A stretch of 64,000 nt of DNA from Flavobacterium sp. Root420 (GCF_001427905.1 NZ_LMEF01000032.1:525-64524); one strand, 5' to 3'. Numbered from the stretch's first letter, positions 36,340 to 45,589 are shown. Made by a program: numbers and translations. The notes: generated by a model not told the origin, from the sequence alone.

Positions 36340-36723
36340 ATGCCAACAATTCAACAATTAGTAAGAACAGGAAGAACTCAGATAACTAAGAAGAGTAAAT
36401 CGGTTGCTTTAGATTCTTGTCCTCAAAGAAGAGGGGTTTGTACGCGTGTTTACACTACTACACCAAAAAAACCAAACTCTGCAATGCGTAAAGTTGCGCG
36501 TGTACGTTTGACAAATGGTAATGAGGTGAATGCTTACATCCCTGGAGAAGGACACAATTTACAAGAGCACTCGATAGTATTAGTTAGAGGCGGAAGGGTA
36601 AAAGATTTACCAGGTGTTAGATATCATATCGTTCGTGGAGCGCTTGACACGTCAGGGGTTGCAGGAAGAACGCAAAGAAGATCTAAGTACGGTGCTAAAC
36701 GCCCAAAAGAAGCAAAAAAGTAA
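36340..36723 (+). CDS. rpsL: 30S ribosomal protein S12
   Basis: 127 residues from ATG 36340 (MPTIQQLVRTGR); a TTG start 84 bp upstream falls before the promoter and is wrong. The decoding-site loops TTPKKPNSAMRK (Lys43) and GRVKDLPGVRYH are wild-type for streptomycin sensitivity. It is the first gene of the str operon and has its own strong promoter. Confidence 0.98.
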   Translation: MPTIQQLVRTGRTQITKKSKSVALDSCPQRRGVCTRVYTTTPKKPNSAMRKVARVRLTNGNEVNAYIPGEGHNLQEHSIVLVRGGRVKDLPGVRYHIVRGALDTSGVAGRTQRRSKYGAKRPKEAKK

Positions 36724-36746
36724 TTTAAAACTTTTAAGAAAAAGAC

Positions 36747-37223
36747 ATGAGAAAAAGAGCGGCAAAGAAAAGACCACTTTTACCAGATCCGAGGTTTAAC
36801 GACCAATTGGTAACGCGTTTTGTGAACAACTTAATGTGGGACGGTAAGAAATCTACAGCTTTCAAAGTATTTTATGATGCAATTGACATCATTGAGTCTA
36901 AAAAGCAGGATTCAGAAAAATCTTCATTAGAAATTTGGAAAGATGCTTTAACTAACGTTATGCCTCACGTAGAAGTGCGTAGTCGTAGAGTAGGTGGAGC
37001 TACATTTCAAATTCCAATGCAAATTAGACCAGACAGAAAAATTTCTATGGCAATGAAGTGGTTAATACTTTATTCTAGAAGAAGAAATGAAAAATCTATG
37101 GCACAACGTTTAGCGTCAGAATGTTTAGCTGCTGCTAAAGAAGAAGGTGCTGCGGTTAAGAAAAGAATGGATACTCACAAGATGGCAGAAGCTAATAAAG
37201 CTTTCTCTCACTTTAGATTTTAA
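36747..37223 (+). CDS. rpsG: 30S ribosomal protein S7
   Basis: 158 residues. It opens MRKRAAKKRPLLPDPRF and has the 16S-rRNA-binding helices VRSRRVGGATFQIPMQI. It nucleates assembly of the small-subunit head. The gene is 23 bp after rpsL and 10 bp before fusA; S7 is the classical feedback regulator of the str operon in E. coli. Confidence 0.98.
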   Translation: MRKRAAKKRPLLPDPRFNDQLVTRFVNNLMWDGKKSTAFKVFYDAIDIIESKKQDSEKSSLEIWKDALTNVMPHVEVRSRRVGGATFQIPMQIRPDRKISMAMKWLILYSRRRNEKSMAQRLASECLAAAKEEGAAVKKRMDTHKMAEANKAFSHFRF

Positions 37224-37233
37224 TTCGTAAGAA

Positions 37234-39390
37234 ATGGCTAGAGATTTAAAATATACAAGAAATATCGGAATTGCTGCTCACATTGATGCTGGTAAAACAA
37301 CAACAACTGAGCGTATCCTTTTTTATACTGGAAAGTCACATAAAATTGGTGAGGTGCACGATGGTGCTGCAACAATGGACTGGATGGCGCAAGAGCAAGA
37401 AAGAGGTATTACAATTACTTCGGCTGCTACAACTTGTGAATGGAATTTTCCAACTGAACAAGGTAAAATTTTACCTGAATCATTACCATATCACTTTAAT
37501 ATTATTGATACTCCTGGACACGTTGACTTTACTGTAGAGGTAAACCGTTCTTTACGTGTACTTGATGGTTTGGTTTTCTTGTTTAGTGCTGTTGATGGTG
37601 TTGAGCCTCAATCGGAAACTAACTGGAGACTTGCTGATCAATATAGAGTTCCTCGTATGGGATTCGTTAATAAAATGGACCGTCAAGGATCTAACTTTTT
37701 GGCAGTTTGTCAACAAGTTCGTGATATGTTAAAATCAAATGCTGTTGCAATCACTTTGCCAATTGGTGAAGAAAATGATTTCAAAGGTGTTGTAGATTTA
37801 GTAAAAAACCAAGCTATCATTTGGCATGATGCTACTCAAGGGGCGACTTTTGATATTGTGCCGATCCCTGAGGATATGTTAGCTGAAGTTAAAGAATACA
37901 GATCTATTCTTATTGAGGCAGTTGCTGATTATGATGAAAATCTTTTAGAGAAATTCATGGAAGATGAAAACTCTATAACAGAGGAAGAGATCAACAACGC
38001 TTTAAGAGCGGCGACTATGGATATGGCTATCATTCCTATGATTGCTGGTTCTTCTTTTAAGAACAAAGGTGTTCAATTTATGTTGGATGCAGTTTGTAAA
38101 TATTTACCTTCTCCAATGGATAAGGAAGGTATCGAAGGAATTCATCCTGACGATGCTGAATTGTTAGAAGAAGATCAAACTAAAATCTTGCGTAAGCCAG
38201 ATGTAAAAGAGCCGTTCGCTGCTTTGGCATTTAAAATTGCTACTGATCCATTCGTAGGTCGTTTAGCTTTCTTCCGTGCTTATTCTGGTCGTTTAGATGC
38301 TGGTTCTTATGTTTTGAACACTCGTTCAGGAAATAAAGAAAGAATTTCTCGTATTTACCAAATGCACGCAAACAAACAAAATCCAATCGAATATATTGAG
38401 GCTGGAGATATTGGAGCTGCTGTTGGATTTAAAGATATCAAAACTGGAGATACATTGTGTGATGAAAAACATCCAATTATTCTTGAGTCTATGAAATTCC
38501 CTGCGCCGGTAATTGGTATTGCAATTGAGCCTAAAACTAAAGCTGACGTTGATAAGATGGGTATGGCTTTGGCTAAATTAGCTGAAGAAGATCCAACATT
38601 TACTGTTAGAACAGATGAGGCTTCAGGGCAAACAATTATTTCAGGTATGGGTGAGCTTCACTTAGATATTCTGGTAGATCGTATGAAACGTGAGTTTAAA
38701 GTTGAAGTGAACCAAGGTGAGCCTCAAGTTGAATATAAAGAAGCGTTTACAAGAACTGCAACTCATAGAGAGACTTATAAGAAACAATCAGGAGGTCGTG
38801 GTAAATTCGGTGATATCGTATTTACACTTGAGCCAGCTGATGAAGTTGATGGTAAAGTTCCTGTAGGATTGCAATTTATTAATGCAGTAAAAGGTGGTAA
38901 CGTTCCTAAGGAATATATTCCATCTGTAGAAAAAGGTTTCCGTGAAGCTATGAAGACTGGTCCTTTGGCTGGTTATCAAGTGGATAGTTTGAAAGTAACT
39001 TTGACAGACGGATCTTTCCACCCTGTCGATTCTGATGCGCTTTCTTTTGAATTAGCAGCTAGAATGGGTTATAGAGAAGTAGCTAAGGCTGCTGGAGCTA
39101 TTATTCTTGAGCCTATCATGAAAATGGAAGTTATTACTCCTGAAGAGAACATGGGAGATATCGTAGGTGATATCAACCGTCGTAGAGGTCAGGTTAATGA
39201 CATGGGTGATAGAAATGGTGCTAAAACTATTAAAGCTGATGTGCCTTTATCAGAAATGTTTGGATATGTGACAACATTAAGAACATTATCTTCTGGTAGA
39301 GCTACTTCAACAATGGAGTTTTCACATTATGCAGAAACACCTTCTAATATTTCAGAAGCTGTAATTAAAAAAGCAAAAGGTAACGCTTAA
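37234..39390 (+). CDS. fusA: Elongation factor G
   Basis: 718 residues, normal for EF-G. The G domain has AHIDAGKTTTTE, DTPGHVDF and NKMDRQG. Domain IV carries GGRGKFGDIVF, and the C-terminal part has GYVTTLRTLSSGRA. It catalyses ribosomal translocation. tuf, often next in other bacteria, is absent; rpsJ follows by 11 bp. Confidence 0.98.
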   Translation: MARDLKYTRNIGIAAHIDAGKTTTTERILFYTGKSHKIGEVHDGAATMDWMAQEQERGITITSAATTCEWNFPTEQGKILPESLPYHFNIIDTPGHVDFTVEVNRSLRVLDGLVFLFSAVDGVEPQSETNWRLADQYRVPRMGFVNKMDRQGSNFLAVCQQVRDMLKSNAVAITLPIGEENDFKGVVDLVKNQAIIWHDATQGATFDIVPIPEDMLAEVKEYRSILIEAVADYDENLLEKFMEDENSITEEEINNALRAATMDMAIIPMIAGSSFKNKGVQFMLDAVCKYLPSPMDKEGIEGIHPDDAELLEEDQTKILRKPDVKEPFAALAFKIATDPFVGRLAFFRAYSGRLDAGSYVLNTRSGNKERISRIYQMHANKQNPIEYIEAGDIGAAVGFKDIKTGDTLCDEKHPIILESMKFPAPVIGIAIEPKTKADVDKMGMALAKLAEEDPTFTVRTDEASGQTIISGMGELHLDILVDRMKREFKVEVNQGEPQVEYKEAFTRTATHRETYKKQSGGRGKFGDIVFTLEPADEVDGKVPVGLQFINAVKGGNVPKEYIPSVEKGFREAMKTGPLAGYQVDSLKVTLTDGSFHPVDSDALSFELAARMGYREVAKAAGAIILEPIMKMEVITPEENMGDIVGDINRRRGQVNDMGDRNGAKTIKADVPLSEMFGYVTTLRTLSSGRATSTMEFSHYAETPSNISEAVIKKAKGNA

Positions 39391-39401
39391 TTCTTAAGAA
39401 A

Positions 39402-39707
39402 ATGAGTCAAAAAATCAGAATAAAACTAAAATCTTACGATCACATGTTGGTAGATAAATCTGCTGAGAAGATTGTAAAAACAGTAAAAACTACTGGAGCA
39501 GTTGTAACAGGTCCAATTCCGTTGCCAACTCACAAAAAACTTTTCACTGTGTTGCGTTCTCCGCACGTTAACAAAAAAGCGAGAGAGCAATTTGAAGTAA
39601 TGTCATACAAGAGATTGATTGATATTTATTCATCTTCATCTAAAACTATTGATGCATTAATGAAACTTGAATTGCCAAGTGGAGTTGAAGTAGAGATAAA
39701 AGTATAA
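39402..39707 (+). CDS. rpsJ: 30S ribosomal protein S10 (NusE)
   Basis: 101 residues. IRIKLKSYDHMLVDKSAEKI and GPIPLPTHKKLFTVLRSPHV are diagnostic. It is part of the 30S head and of antitermination complexes as NusE. Here it ends the str operon and is separated from rplC by a terminator and a new promoter, unlike E. coli, where it starts the S10 operon. Confidence 0.98.
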   Translation: MSQKIRIKLKSYDHMLVDKSAEKIVKTVKTTGAVVTGPIPLPTHKKLFTVLRSPHVNKKAREQFEVMSYKRLIDIYSSSSKTIDALMKLELPSGVEVEIKV

Positions 39708-39730
39708 TTTTTTTATTATATTTTATATAG

Positions 39731-39762
39731 AAAGCGAGGCAGTCATGTCTCGCTTTTTTTTG
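39731..39762 (+). terminator. Rho-independent terminator of the str operon
   Basis: AAAGCGAG and CTCGCTTT form the stem around GCAGTCATGT (GCA/TGT extend it), followed by a T tract. Confidence 0.9.
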
Positions 39763-40010
39763 TTATGAGAAATTCTTTTTTTTATTGTTTTTAACTGTTT
39801 TTTTTAGGAGTAAATTATTTTTATTTTTAGGGAAAGGTCTTTTGTTTAGGCTGTTGCCAATGATTCTTAAAGATTAAATTATGTAATTGTTAAGAAAAAT
39901 ATTTTCGTGGATTATAATGCGTGGGCTCAATTTCTTTAATAAATAAAATATTATTGAAGAAAGCTTTTGAGCTTGAATTTTGATAATGAGCGATTTAATT
40001 TTTGTAACTG

Positions 40011-40042
40011 TTTGGTATATTCAATTTTAATATCTACTTTTG
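40011..40042 (+). promoter_or_regulatory. S10-spc operon promoter (TTTG - 20 - TACTTTTG)
   Basis: TTTG 40011-40014, 20-nt spacer, TACTTTTG 40035-40042. The expected start of transcription (~40046-40049) coincides with the base of the leader hairpin. Confidence 0.85.
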
Positions 40043-40045
40043 CAC

Positions 40046-40085
40046 TCCCTGTTTGGAAATTTCTGTTATTTTCAAATTGAAGGGA
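40046..40085 (+). promoter_or_regulatory. Leader hairpin before rplC
   Basis: TCCCT (40046) pairs with AGGGA (40081-40085); TTTGGAAAT (40052-40060) pairs with ATTTTCAAA (40068-40076), loop TTCTGTT, with TTGA unpaired on one side. No T tract follows. Its place at the 5' end of the operon mRNA suits a ribosomal-protein feedback site, in the manner of the L4-regulated S10 leader of E. coli. Confidence 0.5.
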
Positions 40086-40111
40086 ATTTTAGTAATTAAT
40101 AATTAATATTT

Positions 40112-40729
40112 ATGTCTGGGTTAATTGGTAAAAAAATCGGCATGACTAGTATTTTCGACGAAAACGGGAAAAACATTCCTTGTACAGTAATCGAGGCTGG
40201 GCCGTGTGTTGTTACCCAAGTCAGAACCAAAGGTGTTGACGGGTACGAAGCGTTGCAACTTGGTTTCGATGACAAAAACGAGAAACATTCCACTAAAGCG
40301 GCTTTAGGTCACTTTAAAAAAGCTGGAACTGTTGCTAAGAAAAAAGTCGTTGAATTTCAAGATTTTGCAACTGAACAAAAATTAGGAGATCTTATTGATG
40401 TTTCTATTTTTGCTGAAGGAGAATTTGTAGATGTACAAGGTGTTTCTAAAGGTAAAGGTTTTCAAGGAGTTGTTAAACGTCACGGATTTGGTGGTGTTGG
40501 GCAAGCAACTCACGGTCAACACAACCGTTTAAGAGCGCCAGGTTCTGTGGGAGCTTCTTCATATCCATCTAGAGTATTCAAAGGAATGCGTATGGCTGGA
40601 AGAATGGGAGGAGACAATGTAAAAGTTCAAAACCTTAGAGTTTTAAAAGTAGTTGCTGAAAAGAACCTGCTTGTTATTAAAGGATGTGTTCCTGGACATA
40701 AAAACTCTTATGTAATCATTCAGAAGTAA
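40112..40729 (+). CDS. rplC: 50S ribosomal protein L3
   Basis: 205 residues. GLIGKKIGMTSIF opens the protein and KGKGFQGVVKRHGFGGVG and MAGRMGGDNVKVQNL are diagnostic. It binds 23S rRNA early in assembly. Its stop overlaps the rplD start by one base (TAATG), a sign of translational coupling. Confidence 0.98.
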   Translation: MSGLIGKKIGMTSIFDENGKNIPCTVIEAGPCVVTQVRTKGVDGYEALQLGFDDKNEKHSTKAALGHFKKAGTVAKKKVVEFQDFATEQKLGDLIDVSIFAEGEFVDVQGVSKGKGFQGVVKRHGFGGVGQATHGQHNRLRAPGSVGASSYPSRVFKGMRMAGRMGGDNVKVQNLRVLKVVAEKNLLVIKGCVPGHKNSYVIIQK

Positions 40730-41358
40730 TGGAAGTAAAAGTATTAGATTTCAACGGAAAAGATACTGGAAGAAAAGTTCAACTTTCTGATTCAGTATTC
40801 GCAATTGAACCAAACAATCACGCTGTATACCTTGATGTTAAGCAATATCTTGCTAATCAAAGACAAGGTACTCACAAAGCTAAAGAAAGAGCTGAAGTGA
40901 CAGGAAGTACACGTAAGATTAAAAAACAAAAAGGAACTGGTACGGCTCGTGCGGGAAGTATTAAGAATCCATTGTTTAAAGGTGGTGGAACAGTTTTTGG
41001 GCCAAGACCAAGAAGTTATTCATTCAAATTGAATAAAAGCTTGAAAAGATTGGCTAGAAAATCAGCATTCTCAATCAAAGCAAAAGAGGCGAATATCATC
41101 GTTCTTGAAGACTTTAATTTTGAAGCGCCAAACACTAAAAATTTCATTAACGTTTTGAAAGCTTTAGGGTTAGAAAATAAAAAATCTCTATTTGTGTTGG
41201 GAGAGTCAAATAAAAATGTATATTTGTCGTCACGCAATTTAAAGGCTTCTAATGTCGTAACCAGCTCAGAATTAAGCACTTACGCTATTTTAAACACTAA
41301 TAATTTAGTGCTTTTAGAAGGTTCTTTGGAGTTAATCGAAGAAAATTTAAGCAAATAA
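40729..41358 (+). CDS. rplD: 50S ribosomal protein L4
   Basis: 209 residues. The extended loop reads KQKGTGTARAGSIKNPLFKGG and VFGPRPRSYSFKLNK. L4 lines the exit tunnel and, in gammaproteobacteria, represses its own operon. The start codon shares its A with the rplC stop. Confidence 0.97.
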   Translation: MEVKVLDFNGKDTGRKVQLSDSVFAIEPNNHAVYLDVKQYLANQRQGTHKAKERAEVTGSTRKIKKQKGTGTARAGSIKNPLFKGGGTVFGPRPRSYSFKLNKSLKRLARKSAFSIKAKEANIIVLEDFNFEAPNTKNFINVLKALGLENKKSLFVLGESNKNVYLSSRNLKASNVVTSSELSTYAILNTNNLVLLEGSLELIEENLSK

Positions 41359-41365
41359 TAGGAAT

Positions 41366-41656
41366 ATGAGTATCATAATTAGACCTATAGTAACAGAAAA
41401 AGTAACCAAAGAAAGTGAAGTTTTAAACCGCTTCGGATTCGTTGTTGACAAAAAAGCAAACAAAGTTCAAATTAAGAAAGCTATTGAAGCTGCTTATGGA
41501 GTAACTATTGTTTCAGTTAACACGATGAACGTAAGACCGGATAGAACTACAAAATACACTAAAAGTGGTTTGATCAGTGGAAAGACAAATGCAATTAAAA
41601 AAGCGATTGTTCAAGTACAAGAAGGAGAAACAATTGATTTTTACAACAATATCTAA
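41366..41656 (+). CDS. rplW: 50S ribosomal protein L23
   Basis: 96 residues; IIIRPIVTEKVTKESE and the loop PDRTTKYTKSGLISG fit L23, the trigger-factor and SRP docking site at the tunnel exit. It is 7 bp after rplD. Confidence 0.97.
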   Translation: MSIIIRPIVTEKVTKESEVLNRFGFVVDKKANKVQIKKAIEAAYGVTIVSVNTMNVRPDRTTKYTKSGLISGKTNAIKKAIVQVQEGETIDFYNNI

Positions 41657-41665
41657 GATAGAAAA

Positions 41666-42490
41666 ATGTCAGTAAGAAAATTAAAACCTATTACCCCAGG
41701 TCAGCGATTTAGAGTTGTGAATGGTTATGACGCCATTACAACTGATAAGCCGGAACGCTCTTTGATAGCGCCGATAAAAAACTCTGGAGGTAGAAATAGT
41801 CAAGGAAAGATGACCATGCGTTATACGGGTGGTGGTCACAAGCAGAGATATCGTATTATTGATTTCAAAAGAACTAAAGACGGAATTCCGGCTACAGTGA
41901 AATCAATCGAATACGATCCAAATCGTACTGCATTTATCGCTTTATTAGCTTACGCTGATGGAGAGAAAACTTATGTAATTGCTCAAAACGGATTGAAAGT
42001 TGGTCAGAAATTAGTTTCTGGTCCGGAATCTCAACCAGAAATTGGTAATACATTGCCTTTAAGCAGAATTCCTTTAGGAACTGTAATCTCTTGTATTGAG
42101 TTACGTCCAGGTCAGGGAGCGGTAATCGCTCGTTCGGCTGGTACATTTGCTCAGTTAATGGCAAGAGATGGAAAATATGCTACAATTAAAATGCCATCTG
42201 GTGAAACAAGATTGATCTTGTTAACTTGTTCGGCTACTATTGGAGCTGTTTCTAATTCAGACCACCAATTAGTTGTATCAGGAAAAGCTGGTAGAACAAG
42301 ATGGTTAGGAAGAAGACCTAGAACAAGACCTGTTGCAATGAACCCTGTTGATCACCCAATGGGTGGTGGAGAAGGACGTTCTTCTGGTGGACATCCACGT
42401 TCAAGAAATGGAATACCAGCAAAAGGTTATAGAACTCGTTCTAAGAAAAACCCGAGTAACAAGTATATCGTAGAACGTAGAAAGAAATAA
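41666..42490 (+). CDS. rplB: 50S ribosomal protein L2
   Basis: 274 residues. GGRNSQGKMTMRYTGGGHKQ and the C-terminal NPVDHPMGGGEGRSSGGHP (the conserved His loop near the peptidyl-transferase centre) are intact. It is 9 bp after rplW. Confidence 0.98.
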   Translation: MSVRKLKPITPGQRFRVVNGYDAITTDKPERSLIAPIKNSGGRNSQGKMTMRYTGGGHKQRYRIIDFKRTKDGIPATVKSIEYDPNRTAFIALLAYADGEKTYVIAQNGLKVGQKLVSGPESQPEIGNTLPLSRIPLGTVISCIELRPGQGAVIARSAGTFAQLMARDGKYATIKMPSGETRLILLTCSATIGAVSNSDHQLVVSGKAGRTRWLGRRPRTRPVAMNPVDHPMGGGEGRSSGGHPRSRNGIPAKGYRTRSKKNPSNKYIVERRKK

Positions 42491-42496
42491 TAAGAT

Positions 42497-42775
42497 ATGG
42501 CACGTTCATTAAAAAAAGGACCTTTCGTTCATTATAAGTTAGACAAGAAAGTTCAGGAAAACGTAGAAAGTGGTAAAAATAGTGTAGTAAAGACTTGGTC
42601 TAGAGCTTCTATGATTACTCCAGATTTCGTTGGACAAACTATCGCAGTTCATAACGGTCGTCAATTTGTACCAGTTTACGTAACAGAAAACATGGTAGGT
42701 CACAAATTAGGAGAGTTTTCACCAACTAGATCTTTTAGAGGTCATGCTGGAGCAAAAAATAAAGGTAAAAAATAA
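42497..42775 (+). CDS. rpsS: 30S ribosomal protein S19
   Basis: 92 residues; ARSLKKGPFVHYKLDKKV, TPDFVGQTIAVHNG and GEFSPTRSFRGHA are diagnostic. It pairs with S13 in the head. Confidence 0.98.
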   Translation: MARSLKKGPFVHYKLDKKVQENVESGKNSVVKTWSRASMITPDFVGQTIAVHNGRQFVPVYVTENMVGHKLGEFSPTRSFRGHAGAKNKGKK

Positions 42776-42781
42776 GAAGCA

Positions 42782-43195
42782 ATGGGAGTTCGTAAAAGAG
42801 AAACAGCAGATGCGAGAAAAGAGGCTAATAAGTCTATTGCTTTCGCAAAATTGAATAACTGCCCTACTTCACCTAGAAAAATGCGCTTAGTAGCGGACTT
42901 GGTAAGAGGTCAGAAGGTAGAAAGAGCACTTAACATCTTAAGATTCAGTTCTAAAGAGGCTTCAAGAAAATTAGAGAAACTATTATTATCTGCAATCAAC
43001 AACTGGGAGCAAAAAAATAGTGAAGGTAATTTAGAAGAAGCTGGATTATTTGTTAAAGAGATCAGAGTAGATGGTGGAATGATGTTGAAAAGACTTCGTC
43101 CAGCTCCACAAGGTCGTGCACACAGAATAAGAAAACGTTCTAACCACGTAACAATCGTGCTTGGAGCTATCAATAACACACAAAGCAATTCTTAA
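42782..43195 (+). CDS. rplV: 50S ribosomal protein L22
   Basis: 137 residues, longer than the ~110 of E. coli because of a charged N-terminal extension (MGVRKRETADARKEANKS). The beta-hairpin sequence FVKEIRVDGGMMLKRLRPAP reaches into the exit tunnel. Confidence 0.97.
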   Translation: MGVRKRETADARKEANKSIAFAKLNNCPTSPRKMRLVADLVRGQKVERALNILRFSSKEASRKLEKLLLSAINNWEQKNSEGNLEEAGLFVKEIRVDGGMMLKRLRPAPQGRAHRIRKRSNHVTIVLGAINNTQSNS

Positions 43196-43200
43196 GCAGC

Positions 43201-43962
43201 ATGGGACAAAAGACAAATCCAATTGGAAATAGACTTGGTATCATCAGAGGGTGGGACTCAAACTGGTATGGTGGAAATGATTACGGTGATAAACTTGCCG
43301 AAGATCACAAAATCAGAAAGTATATCCACGCTCGTTTATCAAAAGCTAGTGTATCAAAAGTAATCATCGAGAGAACTTTGAAACTTGTAACCGTTACTAT
43401 CACTACTGCAAGACCTGGTATTATTATCGGAAAAGGCGGACAAGAGGTAGACAAGTTGAAAGAAGAACTTAAGAAAGTTACTGACAAAGAGGTTCAAATC
43501 AACATCTTTGAAATCAAAAGACCTGAATTAGATGCTTATCTTGTGGCGACAAGCATCGCTCGTCAAATCGAAAGCCGTATTTCTTACAGACGTGCAATCA
43601 AAATGGCTATTGCTGCTTCTATGCGTATGAACGCTGAAGGTATCAAAGTTTTGATTTCTGGTCGTTTGAATGGTGCTGAGATGGCGCGTTCAGAAGGTTT
43701 CAAAGAAGGTAGAATTCCTCTATCAACTTTCAGAGCTGACATTGATTATGCTTTGGCTGAAGCTCACACTACTTACGGTAGAATGGGTATCAAAGTATGG
43801 ATCATGAAAGGTGAAGTTTATGGAAAGAGAGATCTTTCTCCACTTGCAGGAATGGATAAAAAACAATCTGGAACTGGTGGTGGTAAAGGTGGAGATGCTC
43901 CGAGAGGAGACAGAAAACCTTTTAATAAAGGTGGAAAACCAGACGCTCGTAAAAGAAAGTAA
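43201..43962 (+). CDS. rpsC: 30S ribosomal protein S3
   Basis: 253 residues. The KH domain contains PGIIIGKGGQEVDKLKEEL; the C-terminal domain has GRLNGAEMARSEGFKEGRIP. A Gly/Lys/Arg-rich tail (KKQSGTGGGKGGDAPRGDRK) extends the usual length. S3 is part of the mRNA entry channel. Confidence 0.98.
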   Translation: MGQKTNPIGNRLGIIRGWDSNWYGGNDYGDKLAEDHKIRKYIHARLSKASVSKVIIERTLKLVTVTITTARPGIIIGKGGQEVDKLKEELKKVTDKEVQINIFEIKRPELDAYLVATSIARQIESRISYRRAIKMAIAASMRMNAEGIKVLISGRLNGAEMARSEGFKEGRIPLSTFRADIDYALAEAHTTYGRMGIKVWIMKGEVYGKRDLSPLAGMDKKQSGTGGGKGGDAPRGDRKPFNKGGKPDARKRK

Positions 43963-43981
43963 ATTTTTAAACTAAAGAAAA

Positions 43982-44407
43982 ATGTTACAGCCTAAAAGAA
44001 CAAAATACCGTAAGGTACAAAAAGGTAAAATGAAAGGTAACTCTCAAAGAGGGCATGAACTTTCTAATGGAATGTTTGGTATTAAATCTGTACATGAAGA
44101 TGGAATGTTCTTAACCTCTCGTCAAATCGAAGCTGCGCGTATCGCTGCAACTCGTTTCATGAAGAGAGAAGGACAATTATGGATCAAAATATTTCCAGAC
44201 AAACCAATTACTAAGAAACCTCTTGAGGTACGTATGGGTAAAGGTAAAGGTGCCGTTGAATATTGGGCTGCCGTTGTTAAACCCGGAAGAATTATGTTTG
44301 AAGTTGGAGGAGTTCCTTTATCAGTTGCAAAAGAGGCTTTACGTCTTGCAGCTCAAAAGCTTCCAGTAAAAACTAAGTTCGTCGTTGCTAGAGATTTCGA
44401 AGCATAA
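43982..44407 (+). CDS. rplP: 50S ribosomal protein L16
   Basis: 141 residues; MLQPKRTKYRKVQKGKMKG, MGKGKGAVEYWAAVVKPG and RLAAQKLPVKTKFV are diagnostic. It binds near the A-site tRNA elbow. Confidence 0.98.
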   Translation: MLQPKRTKYRKVQKGKMKGNSQRGHELSNGMFGIKSVHEDGMFLTSRQIEAARIAATRFMKREGQLWIKIFPDKPITKKPLEVRMGKGKGAVEYWAAVVKPGRIMFEVGGVPLSVAKEALRLAAQKLPVKTKFVVARDFEA

Positions 44408-44420
44408 TTTATATTATATT

Positions 44421-44612
44421 ATGAAACAATCAGAAATAAAAGATCTTTCTGCAGCGGAGTTGCAAGAAAAACTTAGTCAAACTAAGAAGATATATGCTGA
44501 CCTAAAAATGGCCCACGCTATTTCTCCAATTGAGAATCCACTTCAAATTAGAAGTGTAAGAAGAACAGTTGCAAGATTGGCTACAGAGCTAACTAAAAGA
44601 GAGTTACAATAA
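44421..44612 (+). CDS. rpmC: 50S ribosomal protein L29
   Basis: 63 residues from ATG 44421 (MKQSEIKDLSAAELQEKL). An earlier in-frame start would overlap rplP and is rejected. SPIENPLQIRSVRRTVARL is the family core. Confidence 0.96.
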   Translation: MKQSEIKDLSAAELQEKLSQTKKIYADLKMAHAISPIENPLQIRSVRRTVARLATELTKRELQ

Positions 44613-44629
44613 TTGTATTCTGCTGAAAG

Positions 44630-44890
44630 ATGGAAGAAAAAAGAAATTTAAGAAAAGAAAGAATAGGTGTTGTTACTTCAAATAAAATGGATAAATCTAT
44701 TGTTATTGCTGAAGTAAGAAAAGTGAAACACCCATTATACGGTAAGTTCGTGTTGAAAACAAAGAAATACGTTGCGCACGACGAAACAAACGACTGTAAC
44801 ATTGGAGATACTGTAAGAATTAGCGAAACGCGTCCTTTAAGTAAAACAAAATGTTGGAGATTAGTTGAAATCTTAGAAAGAGCTAAATAA
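44630..44890 (+). CDS. rpsQ: 30S ribosomal protein S17
   Basis: 86 residues; GVVTSNKMDKSIVIAEVRK and GDTVRISETRPLSKTKCWRL identify it. It is an early assembly protein of the 30S body, 17 bp after rpmC and 2 bp before rplN. Confidence 0.97.
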   Translation: MEEKRNLRKERIGVVTSNKMDKSIVIAEVRKVKHPLYGKFVLKTKKYVAHDETNDCNIGDTVRISETRPLSKTKCWRLVEILERAK

Positions 44891-44892
44891 TT

Positions 44893-45261
44893 ATGGTACA
44901 ACAGGAATCAAGACTAAAAGTAGCAGATAACACGGGAGCAAAAGAAGTTTTAACTATCCGTGTTTTAGGAGGTACCAAAAGAAGGTATGCCTCTGTTGGT
45001 GACAAGATTGTAGTATCTATTAAAGATGCAACTCCTAACGGTAACGTTAAAAAAGGAGCTGTTTCAACTGCAGTTGTTGTACGTACCAAAAAAGAAGTGA
45101 GAAGAGCTGATGGTTCTTATATCCGTTTCGATGATAATGCATGTGTTCTTTTGAACGCTGCAGGGGAAATGAGAGGAACTCGTGTTTTTGGGCCGGTAGC
45201 AAGAGAACTTCGTGAAAAACAATTCATGAAAATTGTATCATTAGCACCAGAAGTGCTTTAA
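44893..45261 (+). CDS. rplN: 50S ribosomal protein L14
   Basis: 122 residues; MVQQESRLKVADNTGAKEV, DNACVLLN and GTRVFGPVARELRE are diagnostic. It contributes to the interface bridge and is the RsfS binding site. Confidence 0.98.
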   Translation: MVQQESRLKVADNTGAKEVLTIRVLGGTKRRYASVGDKIVVSIKDATPNGNVKKGAVSTAVVVRTKKEVRRADGSYIRFDDNACVLLNAAGEMRGTRVFGPVARELREKQFMKIVSLAPEVL

Positions 45262-45272
45262 TTCGTTTTAAG

Positions 45273-45587
45273 ATGATAAAGCTAAAAATAAAATCAGGAG
45301 ATATCGTAAGAGTTATTGCTGGAGACCATAAAGGTGCTGAAGGTAAAGTTTTACGTGTTTACCGTGAGAAAAATAAAGCGATAGTTGAAGGTGTAAACAT
45401 GGTTTCGAAACATACAAAACCAAGTGCTAAAAACCCTCAAGGTGGTATCGTTAAGAAAGAAGCTTCTATACAAATATCTAACATTTCACTAATTGATCCT
45501 AAAACTAAGGAAACAACTAGAGTTGGTATTAGAGTAGAAGGAGATAAGAAAGTAAGATTTTCAAAAAAATCTAATCAAGTACTATAG
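45273..45587 (+). CDS. rplX: 50S ribosomal protein L24
   Basis: 104 residues with a KOW motif (SGDIVRVIAGDHKGAEGKVL) and GGIVKKEASIQISNISLIDP. It is an assembly initiator of the 50S subunit. Confidence 0.97.
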   Translation: MIKLKIKSGDIVRVIAGDHKGAEGKVLRVYREKNKAIVEGVNMVSKHTKPSAKNPQGGIVKKEASIQISNISLIDPKTKETTRVGIRVEGDKKVRFSKKSNQVL

Positions 45588-45589
45588 TA

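Larger units (their letters stand above)
39708..40111 (+). other. 404-bp gap between rpsJ and rplC
   Basis: No coding sequence is supported. It contains the terminator at 39731-39762, about 250 bp of very A/T-rich DNA with no feature I can name, the rplC promoter (40011-40042) and a leader hairpin (40046-40085). Confidence 0.8.

Noticed and set aside
39763..40010. Missing gene between rpsJ and rplC (such as tuf)
   Set aside because: No coding frame on either strand; the region is A/T-rich spacer between a terminator and a promoter.
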